This document shows positions 36,101 through 45,310 of a stretch of 64,000 nucleotides of DNA, piece after piece. The stretch is taken from the NCBI GenBank assembly GCA_950022655.1, contig OX465583.1, forward strand, positions 32,453,360 through 32,517,359. Direction: 5' to 3'. A program made the position numbers and the translations under genes. How positions within the stretch are numbered: the first letter of the stretch is position 1; each line of letters begins with the position of its first letter. This stretch comes from Alentia gelatinosa. Its lineage: Eukaryota; Annelida; Polychaeta; Phyllodocida; Polynoidae. The notes beneath the pieces are model-generated. The model saw only the letters and a list, made by a program, of their open reading frames with translations. It was not told the DNA's origin and made no database searches.

Positions 36101-37544
36101 GTACATGCTACAAAACTCGATGGGAATTGATATTATTTACAGAACTCGGCATGGGGCCTCCTTTCGTAAAAAAACCCCAACGGATCCCCATCTCGTTTTG
36201 TAGCATGTACAGCATAGTTAAGTCGTTTTATATAATCATATTACAGTGCAGATAGTAACTTCTCAAACGTGTGAAACGAAAGCAAGAGAGACTGGTATAT
36301 TCCTATAGCATTCGAATGTATGCTTGTTTGTTGTTAAAAGCACACCTTCTACTGAATATATGATACAACCTGGAAAACTTGACTTTGCTATCAATGGAAT
36401 GCTTGAGCAGAACTCCAACAAAATATAGTTAAGGAATTGAATAAGTCTTTAAAGCATGAGGAAGGCACTGTTAGTATTGAAGCAACATGATAGATTATCA
36501 ATAAAAATGCAACTCGTAAAATGGTATGTAACCTGATAACTTACTGCACCTACAATACTGCTATGGATGTCTGGCGTTGAATGAATTAGGATCTATTGAT
36601 AAGAATGTTGATATATATCTTTACGACCAATCAAATATATGAATTTAGATATTTGCAATGGTAGAGGATTGTACTGCAGAAATTTTTTTTTCAAAATTCA
36701 TGATAGATAGATGGATCAACTCTGACAAATCATTGTTTGAATTTCCAGTAATTATGAGCATATTAGAACGATTAAGCACAAGACTTACTTAATTAAATAA
36801 ATCAAGTTTACAAAGAATGATACCAGTATATCAGTACATTTACAAATATATATTTGTGGTATTTTCTGATAATTATACCAGTAGCACAGTGACCATTGAC
36901 ATTACAAAGCTTCAAATTAACTATATGATATATTGAAATAATACAACAACAGCTTGATAAACAACAAATGCCCCATTTCTATTTCAAATGAGGAATGCAG
37001 TGTATTTGATATGTATCCATACTATCGGTACTGCCGAGTGCTACTGCTACTACTAGAGTCTAGATATTATCTAGATCTAGAATCTAGATCTAAAAAGTCT
37101 AGATGATCTAGCATTTACAATTTAATGGCTCTTAATATTAGTATCTGGTCTAGATCTATGTATAAATTGGCATTGTTTATGATTCAACCTACTTTTTCCA
37201 GACCTGAATACGCACAATGAATACTTATAGGCAAAGTGCTATTGAATAAAATGGTTACCTGTTGTCAACATGAAGTGAATCAAAGCGGTTGACAGAAATG
37301 GTAGTGAGTCACTCGGAATGTTTATGTTGACAGCCGACGCCACGACAGCCAGTTACACATGCAGTACCCCTAATTCAAGCTAACACTATTGATTTCACGA
37401 TCAATTATTATCACGAATGATTTTGGGGTTCTAACCGACAACTAGAATTATTTAGTATCAATCGATTGTACTAAATCTCCAAACAGTTAGAGATTTTCGA
37501 ATAATCTCATACATTTCTGCTACTTACCTCTTTTCGTCCGCCAT
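20881..37544 (-). CDS. CCDC40: CCDC40, 20 coding exons (gene span)
   Basis: The product is the coiled-coil partner of CCDC39. Together they form the 96-nm ruler along ciliary doublet microtubules that positions inner dynein arms and radial spokes; loss in humans causes primary ciliary dyskinesia. Joined coding length is 3543 nt, 1180 aa plus stop; human is 1142 aa. Residues 1-240 are disordered and rich in Gly, Ser, Arg, Pro and Ala, with two repeat blocks. Residues about 285-318 are acidic. VVLDPDH at 319-325 matches the family entry to the rod, and 326-1150 is nearly continuous coiled coil, including [17 protein letters not shown] and [13 protein letters not shown], all near-identical to the human protein. 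All 19 junctions agree in phase. The gene is convergent with CCNF and divergent from TBC1D16. Confidence 0.96.
21700..21858 (-). CDS. CCDC40: CCDC40 exon 19
   Basis: Residues 1048-1100, a coiled-coil segment beginning [19 protein letters not shown] and ending LLEHKQK. Flanked by a TTAG acceptor and GTGAAA donor; phase 0 at both ends. Confidence 0.9.
22439..22559 (-). CDS. CCDC40: CCDC40 exon 18
   Basis: Residues 1007-1047: [17 protein letters not shown].. then [14 protein letters not shown], aligned with human RRETVTTQAEGQ..LRRKIRDV. Acceptor TACAG, donor GTATCA. Confidence 0.9.
22800..22855 (+). repeat. Dispersed repeat, copy 2 of 3
   Basis: TTATTTATACTGCACC.. then AGCAGCGGGTAGTATTTCATAG matches, inverted, the segment at 8455-8505 and, directly, 40095-40140. 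Just upstream, 22655-22735 (GGTTACTGACCCCGTACGG) matches a second block near 39845, so both blocks belong to one larger element. Confidence 0.6.
22886..23074 (-). CDS. CCDC40: CCDC40 exon 17
   Basis: Residues 944-1006. [20 protein letters not shown] and [20 protein letters not shown] are close to identical to the human rod. This is the best-conserved exon. Acceptor GTGCAG, donor GTCAGT, phase 2. Confidence 0.96.
23234..23275 (+). repeat. CTGAAGAAG..GAAACG hairpin motif
   Basis: CTGAAGAAGCTGGT, loop, ACCATGC, GAAACG. The order (CTGARGA, stem, GAAA) resembles the hammerhead-type cores of Penelope-like retroelements, but one extra A before the stem departs from the canonical core. A similar motif on the other strand is at 52575-52610. 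Confidence 0.35.
23734..23825 (-). CDS. CCDC40: CCDC40 exon 16
   Basis: Residues 914-943: [19 protein letters not shown], then [10 protein letters not shown]. Equivalent to human [29 protein letters not shown]. Donor GTAAGT, phase 2. Confidence 0.92.
24263..24432 (-). CDS. CCDC40: CCDC40 exon 15
   Basis: Residues 857-913. It contains [20 protein letters not shown] and [17 protein letters not shown], equivalent to human LNMLMNKN.. and VTENEFVRSLK. Acceptor TCTAG, donor GTGAGC, phase 0. Confidence 0.93.
25012..25225 (-). CDS. CCDC40: CCDC40 exon 14
   Basis: Residues 786-856. It starts [19 protein letters not shown] and ends [10 protein letters not shown]; human has GPLELEIKRLSKLID and EQKKLRVE. 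Donor is GTCAGT, phase 1. The intron just upstream (25225-25300) repeats the acceptor-side sequence CCCTGTCAACCAAGG twice, a small local duplication. Confidence 0.92.
26206..26451 (-). CDS. CCDC40: CCDC40 exon 13
   Basis: Residues 704-785. [20 protein letters not shown] is nearly identical to the human rod; preceding heptads include [18 protein letters not shown]. Acceptor TGCAG, donor GTGAGT, phase 0. Confidence 0.95.
26873..27055 (-). CDS. CCDC40: CCDC40 exon 12
   Basis: Residues 643-703: a Leu/Glu-rich coiled coil containing [20 protein letters not shown] and [17 protein letters not shown]. Acceptor TTACAG, donor GTATGT, phase 0. Confidence 0.92.
27581..27824 (-). CDS. CCDC40: CCDC40 exon 11
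   Basis: Residues 561-642. [19 protein letters not shown].. aligns with human EIEAYKKSIMKEEEKNEKL, and [14 protein letters not shown] with TYRLTLQDTEDAL. Acceptor CTACAG, donor GTGAGA, phase 0. Confidence 0.95.
28549..28652 (-). CDS. CCDC40: CCDC40 exon 10
   Basis: Residues 527-560: [20 protein letters not shown], equivalent to human [20 protein letters not shown]. Acceptor TTCAG, donor GTACGT, phase 2. A poly-G run lies near 28725-28741 in the adjacent intron. Confidence 0.95.
29057..29197 (-). CDS. CCDC40: CCDC40 exon 9
   Basis: Residues 480-526: [20 protein letters not shown], then [20 protein letters not shown], matching human [24 protein letters not shown]. Acceptor TTCAG, donor GTACGC, phase 0. 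Confidence 0.94.
29645..29802 (-). CDS. CCDC40: CCDC40 exon 8
   Basis: Residues 427-479: [20 protein letters not shown], then [20 protein letters not shown]. Human has [20 protein letters not shown]. Acceptor TACAG, donor GTAAGA, phase 0. Confidence 0.95.
30293..30596 (-). CDS. CCDC40: CCDC40 exon 7, start of the rod
   Basis: Residues 326-426. [20 protein letters not shown] follows directly on VVLDPDH of exon 6, as in human ([20 protein letters not shown]). [20 protein letters not shown] continues the match. Acceptor TTACAG, donor GTGAGT, phase 1. Confidence 0.96.
30917..31164 (-). CDS. CCDC40: CCDC40 exon 6, acidic segment
   Basis: Residues 243-325. Asp/Glu-rich, for example [20 protein letters not shown], ending in MVVLDPDH, the conserved family motif. 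Acceptor TTGTAG, donor GTACGT, phase 0. Confidence 0.93.
31531..31812 (-). CDS. CCDC40: CCDC40 exon 5, PASGR repeats
   Basis: Residues 149-242. Nearly all Pro, Ala, Ser, Gly, Arg and Lys. The stretch 31563-31667 is a 15-bp tandem array of about seven units encoding GRPAS pentapeptides. Acceptor ACCAG and donor GTGAGA are in phase with neighbours. This is the least conserved part of the protein and likely disordered. Confidence 0.85.
31563..31667 (-). repeat. CCDC40: 15-bp tandem array inside CCDC40 exon 5
   Basis: Six units GCYGGYCTTCCTGAC (31563, 31578, 31593, 31608, 31623, 31638) plus one diverged unit to 31667. Read on the minus strand it encodes GRPAS. Unit differences are mostly synonymous or C/T changes. 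Confidence 0.85.
32148..32423 (-). CDS. CCDC40: CCDC40 exon 4, GSRPGSAAG repeats
   Basis: Residues 57-148. The 15-residue phrase [15 protein letters not shown] occurs twice, with further SRPGSA and SKPGSQ variants. It is strongly basic and probably disordered. Acceptor ATCAG, donor GTAAGC, phase 1. No equivalent phrase comes to mind in the human protein, whose N-terminus is acidic. Confidence 0.85.
33673..33775 (-). CDS. CCDC40: CCDC40 exon 3
   Basis: Residues 23-56: [18 protein letters not shown], then [16 protein letters not shown]. Acceptor TTGCAG; donor GTTCTT is weak, but it joins in phase to exon 4 and no better donor precedes the in-frame stop. Confidence 0.8.
35530..35578 (-). CDS. 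CCDC40: CCDC40 exon 2 (49 nt)
   Basis: Residues 6-22. On the minus strand a CCCCAG acceptor precedes a GC-richer block encoding [16 protein letters not shown], followed by GTAAAT. It converts phase 2 of exon 1 to phase 0 of exon 3; without it exons 1 and 3 would not join in frame. Too short to find as an open frame. Confidence 0.75.
36060..36240. mobile_element. Palindromic element, copy 2 of 3
   Basis: ACCGTGCTTGTACATGCTACAAAAC is inverted as GTTTTGTAGCATGTACAGCATAG, with TATATAAC/GTTTTATATA outer edges. Diverged from the copies at 11565 and 39228. It lies in CCDC40 intron 1. Confidence 0.6.
37528..37544 (-). CDS. CCDC40: CCDC40 exon 1, start codon
   Basis: ATG GCG GAC GAA AAG AG, then donor GTAAGT; encodes MADEK. 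The AAAATGGCGG start context is typical of animal genes. It lies beside the presumed shared promoter. A short first exon of this kind is consistent with the family, though the residues themselves are not diagnostic. Confidence 0.8.
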
Positions 37545-37640
37545 TTTGTTTTATGCCGTTGCTACGCTGCAAATAAGACAGCATATTTCATTGGTTGTAA
37601 GACCGTTCATATTGACCAATCAGAACGTTTGATTCATAGA
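37545..37640. promoter_or_regulatory. Probable bidirectional promoter, CCDC40 / TBC1D16
   Basis: ATTGG at 37590-37594 and CCAAT at 37616-37620 (in GACCAATCAG, an NF-Y type site) lie between two outward-facing first exons. GTTGCTACGCTGCAAA at 37558-37573 loosely resembles an RFX X-box, the site class that drives cilium genes, but the spacing and one half-site are imperfect. No TATA box is present. Confidence 0.5.
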
Positions 37641-37697
37641 GTGAACGGAAGTAGAATGTGCTGGATTCGTATGATATGTGCCCCTCAAATCTCTCCG
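37640..37697 (+). other. TBC1D16: Candidate 5' non-coding exon of TBC1D16
   Basis: A consensus donor GTAAGT starts at 37698 after CTCTCCG. The next plausible acceptor leading to the first coding exon is at 50260. The exon contains ATGTGCTGGATT.., which would read across the junction to a TAG at 50333, forming a 38-codon upstream ORF. The 5' end is unknown; the call depends on the head-to-head arrangement. Confidence 0.4.
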
Positions 37698-38554
37698 GTA
37701 AGTAATGGATTTTTGTCTAAAATGTGTGTAATAAGAAAATACCTCAGACTTAAAGCTCTGCAAGAGAGGATTGACTCCTTTGAAGGGATCCATCCACGTT
37801 GATAGTGCTTGAATCGAACTTAGTGGCCGTAAGCCATGTTGTTATCATTGACATACGGAACACAACAACTTGGGCCTTGGGAGAACAAGGGCCGGGCACT
37901 GCCCACTCGTTTGGCAGGCGACGTGACTGAGTGTGAAATATACCAGCTTAACTATGTTTGGCACTGAATAACTTTATACCCCAAGAGCATGCTCTGATGC
38001 TTTTTTACGAATATAGTCACTTTTCCTATTTTAGTCTGTCACCGTAGAACAGACTAATGAATTGGCAGTTCTCGTAAACATCTGGGAGTGGGACTTAACT
38101 TAAGTTAGAACTATAATTTTATCTCCCATTAAAATCTAAATTTATGGAAAGGTGTTTTCGGCCTATATCTCAAAATAAGAAGTTATAGATAACCTTTATA
38201 GACCTGTCCGATTTTTGATTTTTTAAAGACTTTCACTGTACTGCAATTTGATTTTATTTCATTTCTCATTGTACAGCGTTAGAAAGTCACAGAAATGTCA
38301 GTCTAAAAAAAAAGACTGACGTGGTGACGCTAAAGTAACTTATTGGTCGTGATATTTCACATTACGCATTTGTAAACTCAAGTAGGTGTGCAGTTAGAAG
38401 ATCTAGACCGAATTCTAGTCACATATTTCTTGGGAGCAGAATCTACTATAAGAAAGTATCTATTAATGGTATTGACACTCTTCTAATCATACAGAATGTT
38501 CGGAAATACAAAAGCTAATGTATTTATCAAATCAAAAAGGGTATTTATGAACAT

Positions 38555-39166
38555 ACTAGCGACTTCGTCGAGTCCGAGTCCTAAAAATATTTGAAAAAAG
38601 AGATGTAAGACTGCTGGGGGTGGGGATCGAACCCCAGACACTCACGTTCGCAAACGGACGCTCTGATGACAGCTCCACACAGAGACTTGCTCTTGTAGGG
38701 CCAAATACTAAGTGAAAAATTTGAAAAATGATTTTCCTGACTGCGGGGTTCGAACCCCCATCACCCGCATTCCCAGCCTGACACCCTGCTGACTGCTCCA
38801 CAGGGCCAGATGCTCTGAGGAGAACAAATACTTAGGCTGGTGGTTGATGGGAGAACCAGCAGAGTTTCGAAAGGGGTACCAGCTAAATCTTGCGATCTCA
38901 TTGGTTTCTCACGAGAAAAGTTGATCAGAAAACTACAATTCTAAACTTTGATTTCGGCATGACTCGAAATGAATCAGAAGGGAAAACGTATGTCTGTGTA
39001 TAGAAATACAAAAAAGAGTAGCAGCCTAAAGTTTTTCACTGCACGAGAATCTCACTCTCGTGGCCCTTCAATCTCCAGGCCCAGGTCGGGTTCACTATGT
39101 CTCTATGTATGGGAGCAACTTCAAGCGGATTCGACGAAATTCTACCGTTTTAGATATAGTAGGTAA
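38555..39166 (-). mobile_element. SINE-like repeat, left member of an inverted pair
   Basis: About 610 bp, reverse complement of 49430-50061, from ACTAGCGACTTCGTCGAGTC at one end to CGGTAGAATTTCGTCG at the other. On the minus strand it has two tRNA-like modules, each ending in a B-box-like GGGTTCGANCCC (38745-38815 and 38625-38690). Confidence 0.7.
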
Positions 39167-39227
39167 TAAGTCGGGAGTTCTGAGGCCAAAAATTGCGTAA
39201 TCGGTCTGTTTTATTGACGCTGCGTTT

Positions 39228-39490
39228 TTATATTTATATAGAACGTCCTGACTATGCTGTACAAGTCACAGAACGAGATAGTAATTTACGGTTTGTACGG
39301 AACTCGGCATAAATGCCTCGTTCCGTACAAACCGTAAATTATCATCGAGTTCTGTGACTTGTACAAGCATGGTTGGACGTTATATATTTACTATATACCC
39401 CAAAAAAAATTCAAAATCATTAATTAAATTTTTAACAACCGATATGTTAATAAACGTGTTTGGCAAGGTAGTACAGTATTTTTACGTTAG
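39228..39490. mobile_element. Palindromic element, copy 3 of 3
   Basis: GTACAAGTCACAGAACGAGATAGTAATTTACGG at 39258 onward folds back onto the sequence ending AAGCATGGTTGGACGTT near 39380, almost perfectly, with a tip at ATAAATGCC. The right flank to 39490 matches the left flank of copy 1, inverted. Confidence 0.7.
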
Positions 39491-39704
39491 ATGGCGAAAC
39501 GGTGCATATTTACAGTATATACAGCATGGGTATATAGTATTATTATATACCTGTGGCTGTATGAACTACGTATACTGCCCTCTCCTACCCATGGCGTATT
39601 TATACCCGTACGCCACAGTGTGACGTATGGGGTATGTGATCATGTGACCAGGTAAAATTTCGCCATTTTAAGGTATATAATAATACGAAAACAGGCTGAC
39701 TGTC

Positions 39705-39990
39705 TTTGTACGTCAAAATACTTGGTAAAATTGTTGATCACATACATTCCTCTGCCTACGGCATCGGGATGTATGTGATCAACAATTTCACCGCATATTT
39801 TTGACGTATGAAGAGAGAACGCCAGTTTCCGTATAATATGAGAAAACGTTGGTTACTGAGCCCGTACGGGTGGCCGTTCGAGGTCATTTGATGAAAAAAT
39901 ACGGCCCGATGCCGCAGGCGTGAGGGCCGTATTTTTCATCAAATGACCAAGAACGGACACCGTACGAGCTCAGTCACTACGTTTTCGTAT
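39705..39990. repeat. Two adjacent hairpins with GC-rich tips
   Basis: First: AAATTGTTGATCACATACAT folds onto ATGTATGTGATCAACAATTT with tip CTGCCTACGGCATCGG (39729-39790). Second: GTCATTTGATGAAAAA-TACGGCCC folds onto GGGCCGTATTTTTCATCAAATGACC with tip GATGCCGCAGGCGTGA (39876-39946), nested in weaker outer arms GAAAACGT..ACGTTTTC. Confidence 0.65.
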
Positions 39991-40094
39991 TACTATATAC
40001 TTCCTACTCGTTTAAAAACCCGTTTTATTAACTTTTCTGCTCTCGTAAAAGTCACTGCGATTCACTACGGCCCACTCTTACAGCGGGCAAGAAC

Positions 40095-40140
40095 ATTATT
40101 TATACTACACCCCTAGCAGCGGGCAGTATTTCATAGACAT
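40095..40140 (+). repeat. Dispersed repeat, copy 3 of 3
   Basis: TTATTTATACTACACCCCTAGCAGCGGGCAGTATTTCATAG, same family as 8455 and 22800. It sits about 100 bases from the hairpin pair, as the 22800 copy sits beside a GGTTACTGACCCCGTACGG block. Confidence 0.6.
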
Positions 40141-43100
40141 TGGCACACAGGTGTATAGTAATATCATTTATGAAATGAAAGTGAACACCAAGCCGGATAT
40201 GCTTATGAAAATCGTTTATCAATACCTTCAATGGCTCAAAAGTTTTTTTATTCCCCACAAAAAAGGCTATTCGGTTATTACGACCATCATACTATTGATA
40301 GGCCAGACTTGGTACCTCACACCCATATAGGGAAGAAGGGAACTATTCCACCATGACATCCACCTCCCATCCTATCCCCTGTGTGGAACTCAGTCAATTT
40401 ACGAAAAAATACTAGAGAATTGATAGTGTACTTGAATGGTGCCCTTTTCATGAGGAGGCCAGTGATAGTCATTTATTTAAATATGTATGGATATATATGA
40501 CATTCCTAATGAAACAAAGGTAAGATATATAGGTTGGATTCCATATGCAAGGGTGAGTATATGTAACATGAATTCTATAAATAAGTTTATCTAAACGATA
40601 TATTAAGCACTGTTGACCCGATATGAATGTTAAACCCACCAAATTGTAGCTGGAATACCATAGAATACGATGGATTCAATGTATTATCTCTAAACATAAT
40701 CTAAACGTAATCTACGAACATATTAGCCTTATAAACTCAGTCCTCCAATGCTAAAGAATACATTGGCATGTGATGGTTTGGCCGCAAGCATTGCGTAACC
40801 AAGTAGATAAGGCGCGTCGCCGGCCAGTGGAAAAAGGTCTATTGGTTAAATTGTGTTGTACTGTATGACACATGTCCATAGTGCTATTACGTGTGATATA
40901 TGTCGGCATACAAGCAATACTACGTGTTACTTTTTTATTCTATCGAAATTTCGTTAACAGGTATATCATTGCAAGTTTCTTATTTCTTTATATTTCTTTA
41001 CCATGAAAGCTATTGTACTTTACTTAGTTTAGGGAATTTCCTTACCAGGGAAGCTGTTCCAGTTTTCTCTATGCCAGAGCGTGTACCTATATACGGCGTT
41101 TAGATGCCAGATACAGCTGTGTGTAAAAAATTATACGTCCCATAATTGTTTGATATGTATCCAGGTTGTTTAAATACGTGCTGGAAACGCTGCCGCATAG
41201 CGTTACCATTCGTGGTAACTTAATGAAGTATTGCTAAAGTGTGATACTTCTCTAAACGGAATAAAGCTTAGATATTGTCAGAGTTTTAAGAAAAGCTTGC
41301 CGAACTCAAGTACATGTAGTTCATATATTCCCCTGTCAAGTTTGATGAGAAATTGGCCTCGTAATTTACCAGGTACTTTTAAAATAATTGTTTGAAAAAA
41401 CGCACCGTTCCTTCCGTTCCGCGTGATCCAGGGCGGCTGGTTGGGTGAACTTTTTTTTTTAAATACTCTGTTTTTTAGGTTCTTTTTCCAATACTATATC
41501 ACATTCGAAGTGTTTAAGAATTGAATCTCCTTTATGTAGCCTTTACCATTTAAGATATTTTCATTGGCAGCTGATCCAGGAGCATAGTATAACAACTTGG
41601 CAATATTGATATAACAACACTAAAAACCTTGGTGTGTTTCAATCAACATTAGTAAGAATAACTTTGAACATTTTACATATCAGAAGGGTGATTAAAGACA
41701 ATGCGTGAACTATTTTAGTGCCAATCAGTGAGATTTTAATGGCTAATTAGGAAGACCAGGGGATTTTATTTCTCTTCTTCAAATCCTGAGAAAATGTTAG
41801 TCATCACACCGGGCACGGTTGGCTGTAAGAAACACGTGAGATAAGAAATGATGAGATAATCTTCACAAATGTCAGGGGAGATTATTTAAGGAGGCGGTGG
41901 GCGCATTTATTGAGCTGTTTCTTTTCCAGGGACGTTTCCTCTGAGAATAGAATTACAGGATGTTGGTTTCTGGTGAAAACCATATCCAGCAGATCTTATT
42001 GGGTGGTCAAAGTCTGACCAAAAGATTGATGTTCACGAAACCCAGAACGGGGATAGAGACGGAAAAGAATCGGTTAGATGAAGAGTTCGGTAATAATTGC
42101 ACCATAGACTGTGGCATAGTTGAAAGACTAAGAACTGGACTTTGGGCTATGCTCGGGCTATGATTTACTATTACATAGCCACATTTCACCTTAAACTCCA
42201 TATGGTCAACTCTGGTGGTATGGTAACAATCATGATTAATTCTATTGGGAGTGTTTTGGGGCCAAGACCCCAGCCTCCAATCACCTACAAAATAATTTAC
42301 TTTTTCTTCTAAGTGAGACCAGGAGATCACGAACAGTTTCAATATGGTATACAATAGCAGAACCACATCAGTGCTTGATATTGTGGTTAGCTGTCGGCAG
42401 GGCAGACCTGTCGGGAAGTGCCTCCGGACTTACCAGAGGCTTTGAGCGGTATCTGGACAATACGCTTCATAGCCAGTACGCTTCAGTTTTTAGCGAGTGA
42501 CCGACGGATGCAACGCTTTTTTTTCGAATTTTATCAGAACTCTATCAATAATTGACGTAGAAACATGGAGTAAAGATGAGAAATTAGCTTAAGAAGTGCG
42601 GAAAACTGTTGGTAAGATTATATTTTGATTTACGATAGGCAACATATGATTAGTTGCCATTGTTTGTTCCGCGGTTCATCGCAGATGCGAGAACACCGCC
42701 TCCCGAAAACGAAGCGTATCGTCCAATTTATGAAGGTATCGTCCATTTATCGTTTGAGTGGCTCCAGAGGGTTTCCCCTGTGACATCCTGCGGGTGCCCT
42801 GGTCCCCGAAAGTGACATAGCGGACCGGAAGGAGGTGTGCTATATGGACGTCTGGACAGCCCTCTGGACCTCAGTCTGTCTTCAGACTGAGCTCGAACCA
42901 CCTAGTGCTGTTTAACAAGCTGTCACTGTTTCCGACATTGCCTGTTGGTACCAGAGCTGTTTATGTATTCTGATAACCCATAAGCCGTACCCTGAATACT
43001 TGGAGCTAAAGATATTTCCATTTACAATGGATGAGCGCAGTATTTCTAAAGTACAATAGACTCACATAACAACCACCTAATGCAACTATTACAAACATTT

Positions 43101-44858
43101 TAGCTTAGTCCCAATCCTTTTTCTGTATTTCTTGTTTAGATAATGTTGGGTTACATGATATGATTACTTTGCTAATACGACTACCTTGCTTAATGAACAC
43201 TTTTCTCAATACGAAAATGTCAAATTTCTTCTCGCTAGTTCAACCATGACAATCTGATGGTTTGACTAAATGATAGGTGAGAATATGCCTTCAAAGTTTT
43301 CGAGTTCTAAAGAAGTTATAATTTCTTGTTTTATTTCATTAAATTGAAATCATTAGATGTCACAACATTTTATACAATTTCTGTTTCAAGTAAGTCATTG
43401 ACAACAAAAACCTAGTATTTGGTCTATGGTGAGTAAGAGCATAAGGGTGTATGGCTGGGAAAATCATGCACCATGTAGAGAGTCTGTCCCATCAGATGTC
43501 AATGTGGGTGAATATAGTGTATTTAGGTCGGTCCCATCAGATTTGAAAATGTAAATATCACATTTAGTTATTATCATCACATGATAGTTTCCTTTTCTAG
43601 TAGCAAGCCACAGTATCCAAAGCTAAGTGTTTGTTATTTAATGGCATGATTGGTATAGTCAGACCGAGATACTGGCCACCTGACCATTTTACGGGGCCTT
43701 TATGGTTGGTGCATGGATAGTAAAGGGTTAGTTTCTTTACAGTAAGCTGAAAGCCTGTGTGAGCGTTCTAACCTCCAGGTGACGTATATGAGTGCCTTGT
43801 CGTTTGTACTACAATATTGTACGCAATTTTACCGGAGTCTCGTTTAGATTCTATATTCTACGAAGTGTAGTGAAGGAGATGGGGATGTAACTGTTATTCA
43901 GAAAAATATAACTATATTATTTCTGTTATAGGTATAATGTCTATCTTACATTTTTAATTTCTATTATCCTTAGGGGACAGAACTACAGCAGCATTTGGTT
44001 TGTTGCCAAACTCAACTACTTCCCAGATATCGGTTTGGTGACTGGTTTATTTAGAACAACATATGTCCAACGCTTTATAGTAGCCTTTTTTGTTGCCCTG
44101 ACTCCTCCAATTGAAGTAGAACGTCTAAAGCGCGATTTTCTGCATTGAGCAATTTTATGCCATATAGGCTTTTTGATATGAAATACAATATCACACAACT
44201 ATATTGATATATCGCTTCAGTATTATTCCTCTGGACAAACCGTATTAAGAGTAAGGTAAAGCATGTGCTCTAACCTCACATAACGTTCGAGAGCTAGCAT
44301 GAGGGAGAGCTTACGAAGCGCTTGATAACGTCAATGGTAGGCACATAGAACTGCTGCAGGATCCATTGGAGGCCCTCCTCTCCCGGCCCCAGAAATTAGA
44401 TTTACATACTTAAATGACAAACGAGGGAAGGATCGCTCACACGGGTGACGACGTGAGAGCTGAACCCCCGAGCTGCCTTACAACCGTAGGACCATTTCAT
44501 GTACGGATTGTACATGCCCAGGTTCGCGAGATCAATTCTAGGTTTGGTAGGGGCTTCCCCATGGGTTTCATTAAAATACTTGGCAGGGTTTACTCTCATA
44601 AAATTAATATTGCCGAATGATTATCCCAGAACTAGACCTTGAAATTAATTATCAGGAACTCAGTATTCATGAACGTTTAGCGGCCATCCAGAAAGAACGT
44701 TTGCAGTGAGGGCTAGGTAGTGGTCTTGGGGGGTTGGGGAGGTTTGGGAATCATACCACCTGAACAATGCAAAAGGAAAACAAACGAAATGGGAAAGAGA
44801 TGCATGAAATTTCTTTGGCTGTCAATTCATATACAGGGTATGGCGTGGTAATGTGAAA

Positions 44859-45310
44859 CAGGGTTGCCACACGTCTGGACAAATTCATGAACAAGTTTAT
44901 TTTTTCATGTTTAGTGAATTTTCAGGGAATTCGGAAAATTTTAGGGAAAGTCGACATGGAAAAGCTTCCAGATGTCTGCATAAAAAAACTGGCCAATTCT
45001 AATATTCTCAAAAGCTGTATATATTATGTAAAAATAGAATATAACCGGTGTTTTGAATGTAAAGGGCATTGCTGTGATCCAGCACCATCACTTTGGCTAC
45101 ACATATGGCAAAAAAAGGTTTATACCAATTTGCTTTAAAGTGCTTCGTAGGACTGATCCTACGATCACAAAATAAGCAGATGACAAGGATGACTGCAAGG
45201 TTGTTTAACAAAAAATATTTTCCACATTTTGTTTGTCAGTGAAAAAATTTTCAGGGAAAATTCAGGGATATTTCAAGGAATTTTGACATCCCCAGTTTCT
45301 GGCAGTCCTG
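44859..45310. mobile_element. MITE-like element with CAGGGTTGCCA ends
   Basis: CAGGGTTGCCA at 44859 and the complement of CTGGCAGTCCTG at 45299-45310 are imperfect inverted ends, similar to the 9147-9415 element. Inside are TTTTCAGGGAA-type motifs at both ends. No transposase. Confidence 0.45.

Noticed and set aside
38620..38815. Possible tRNA genes on the minus strand
   Set aside because: B-box-like GGTTCGANCCC is present, but A-box and stem pairing are poor, and the same sequence recurs inverted at 49795-49980, so these are SINE modules.
41960..42366. Overlapping short frames on both strands in TBC1D16 intron 1
   Set aside because: No recognised motif, ordinary AT content and no splice signals in phase.
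44402..44599. 65-codon minus-strand frame (MRVNPAKYFNETHGEAPTKP..) with balanced composition
   Set aside because: It has a coding look, but no splice partners in phase, no recognised family, and stops on both sides. It could be a decayed gene fragment, but I cannot support it.
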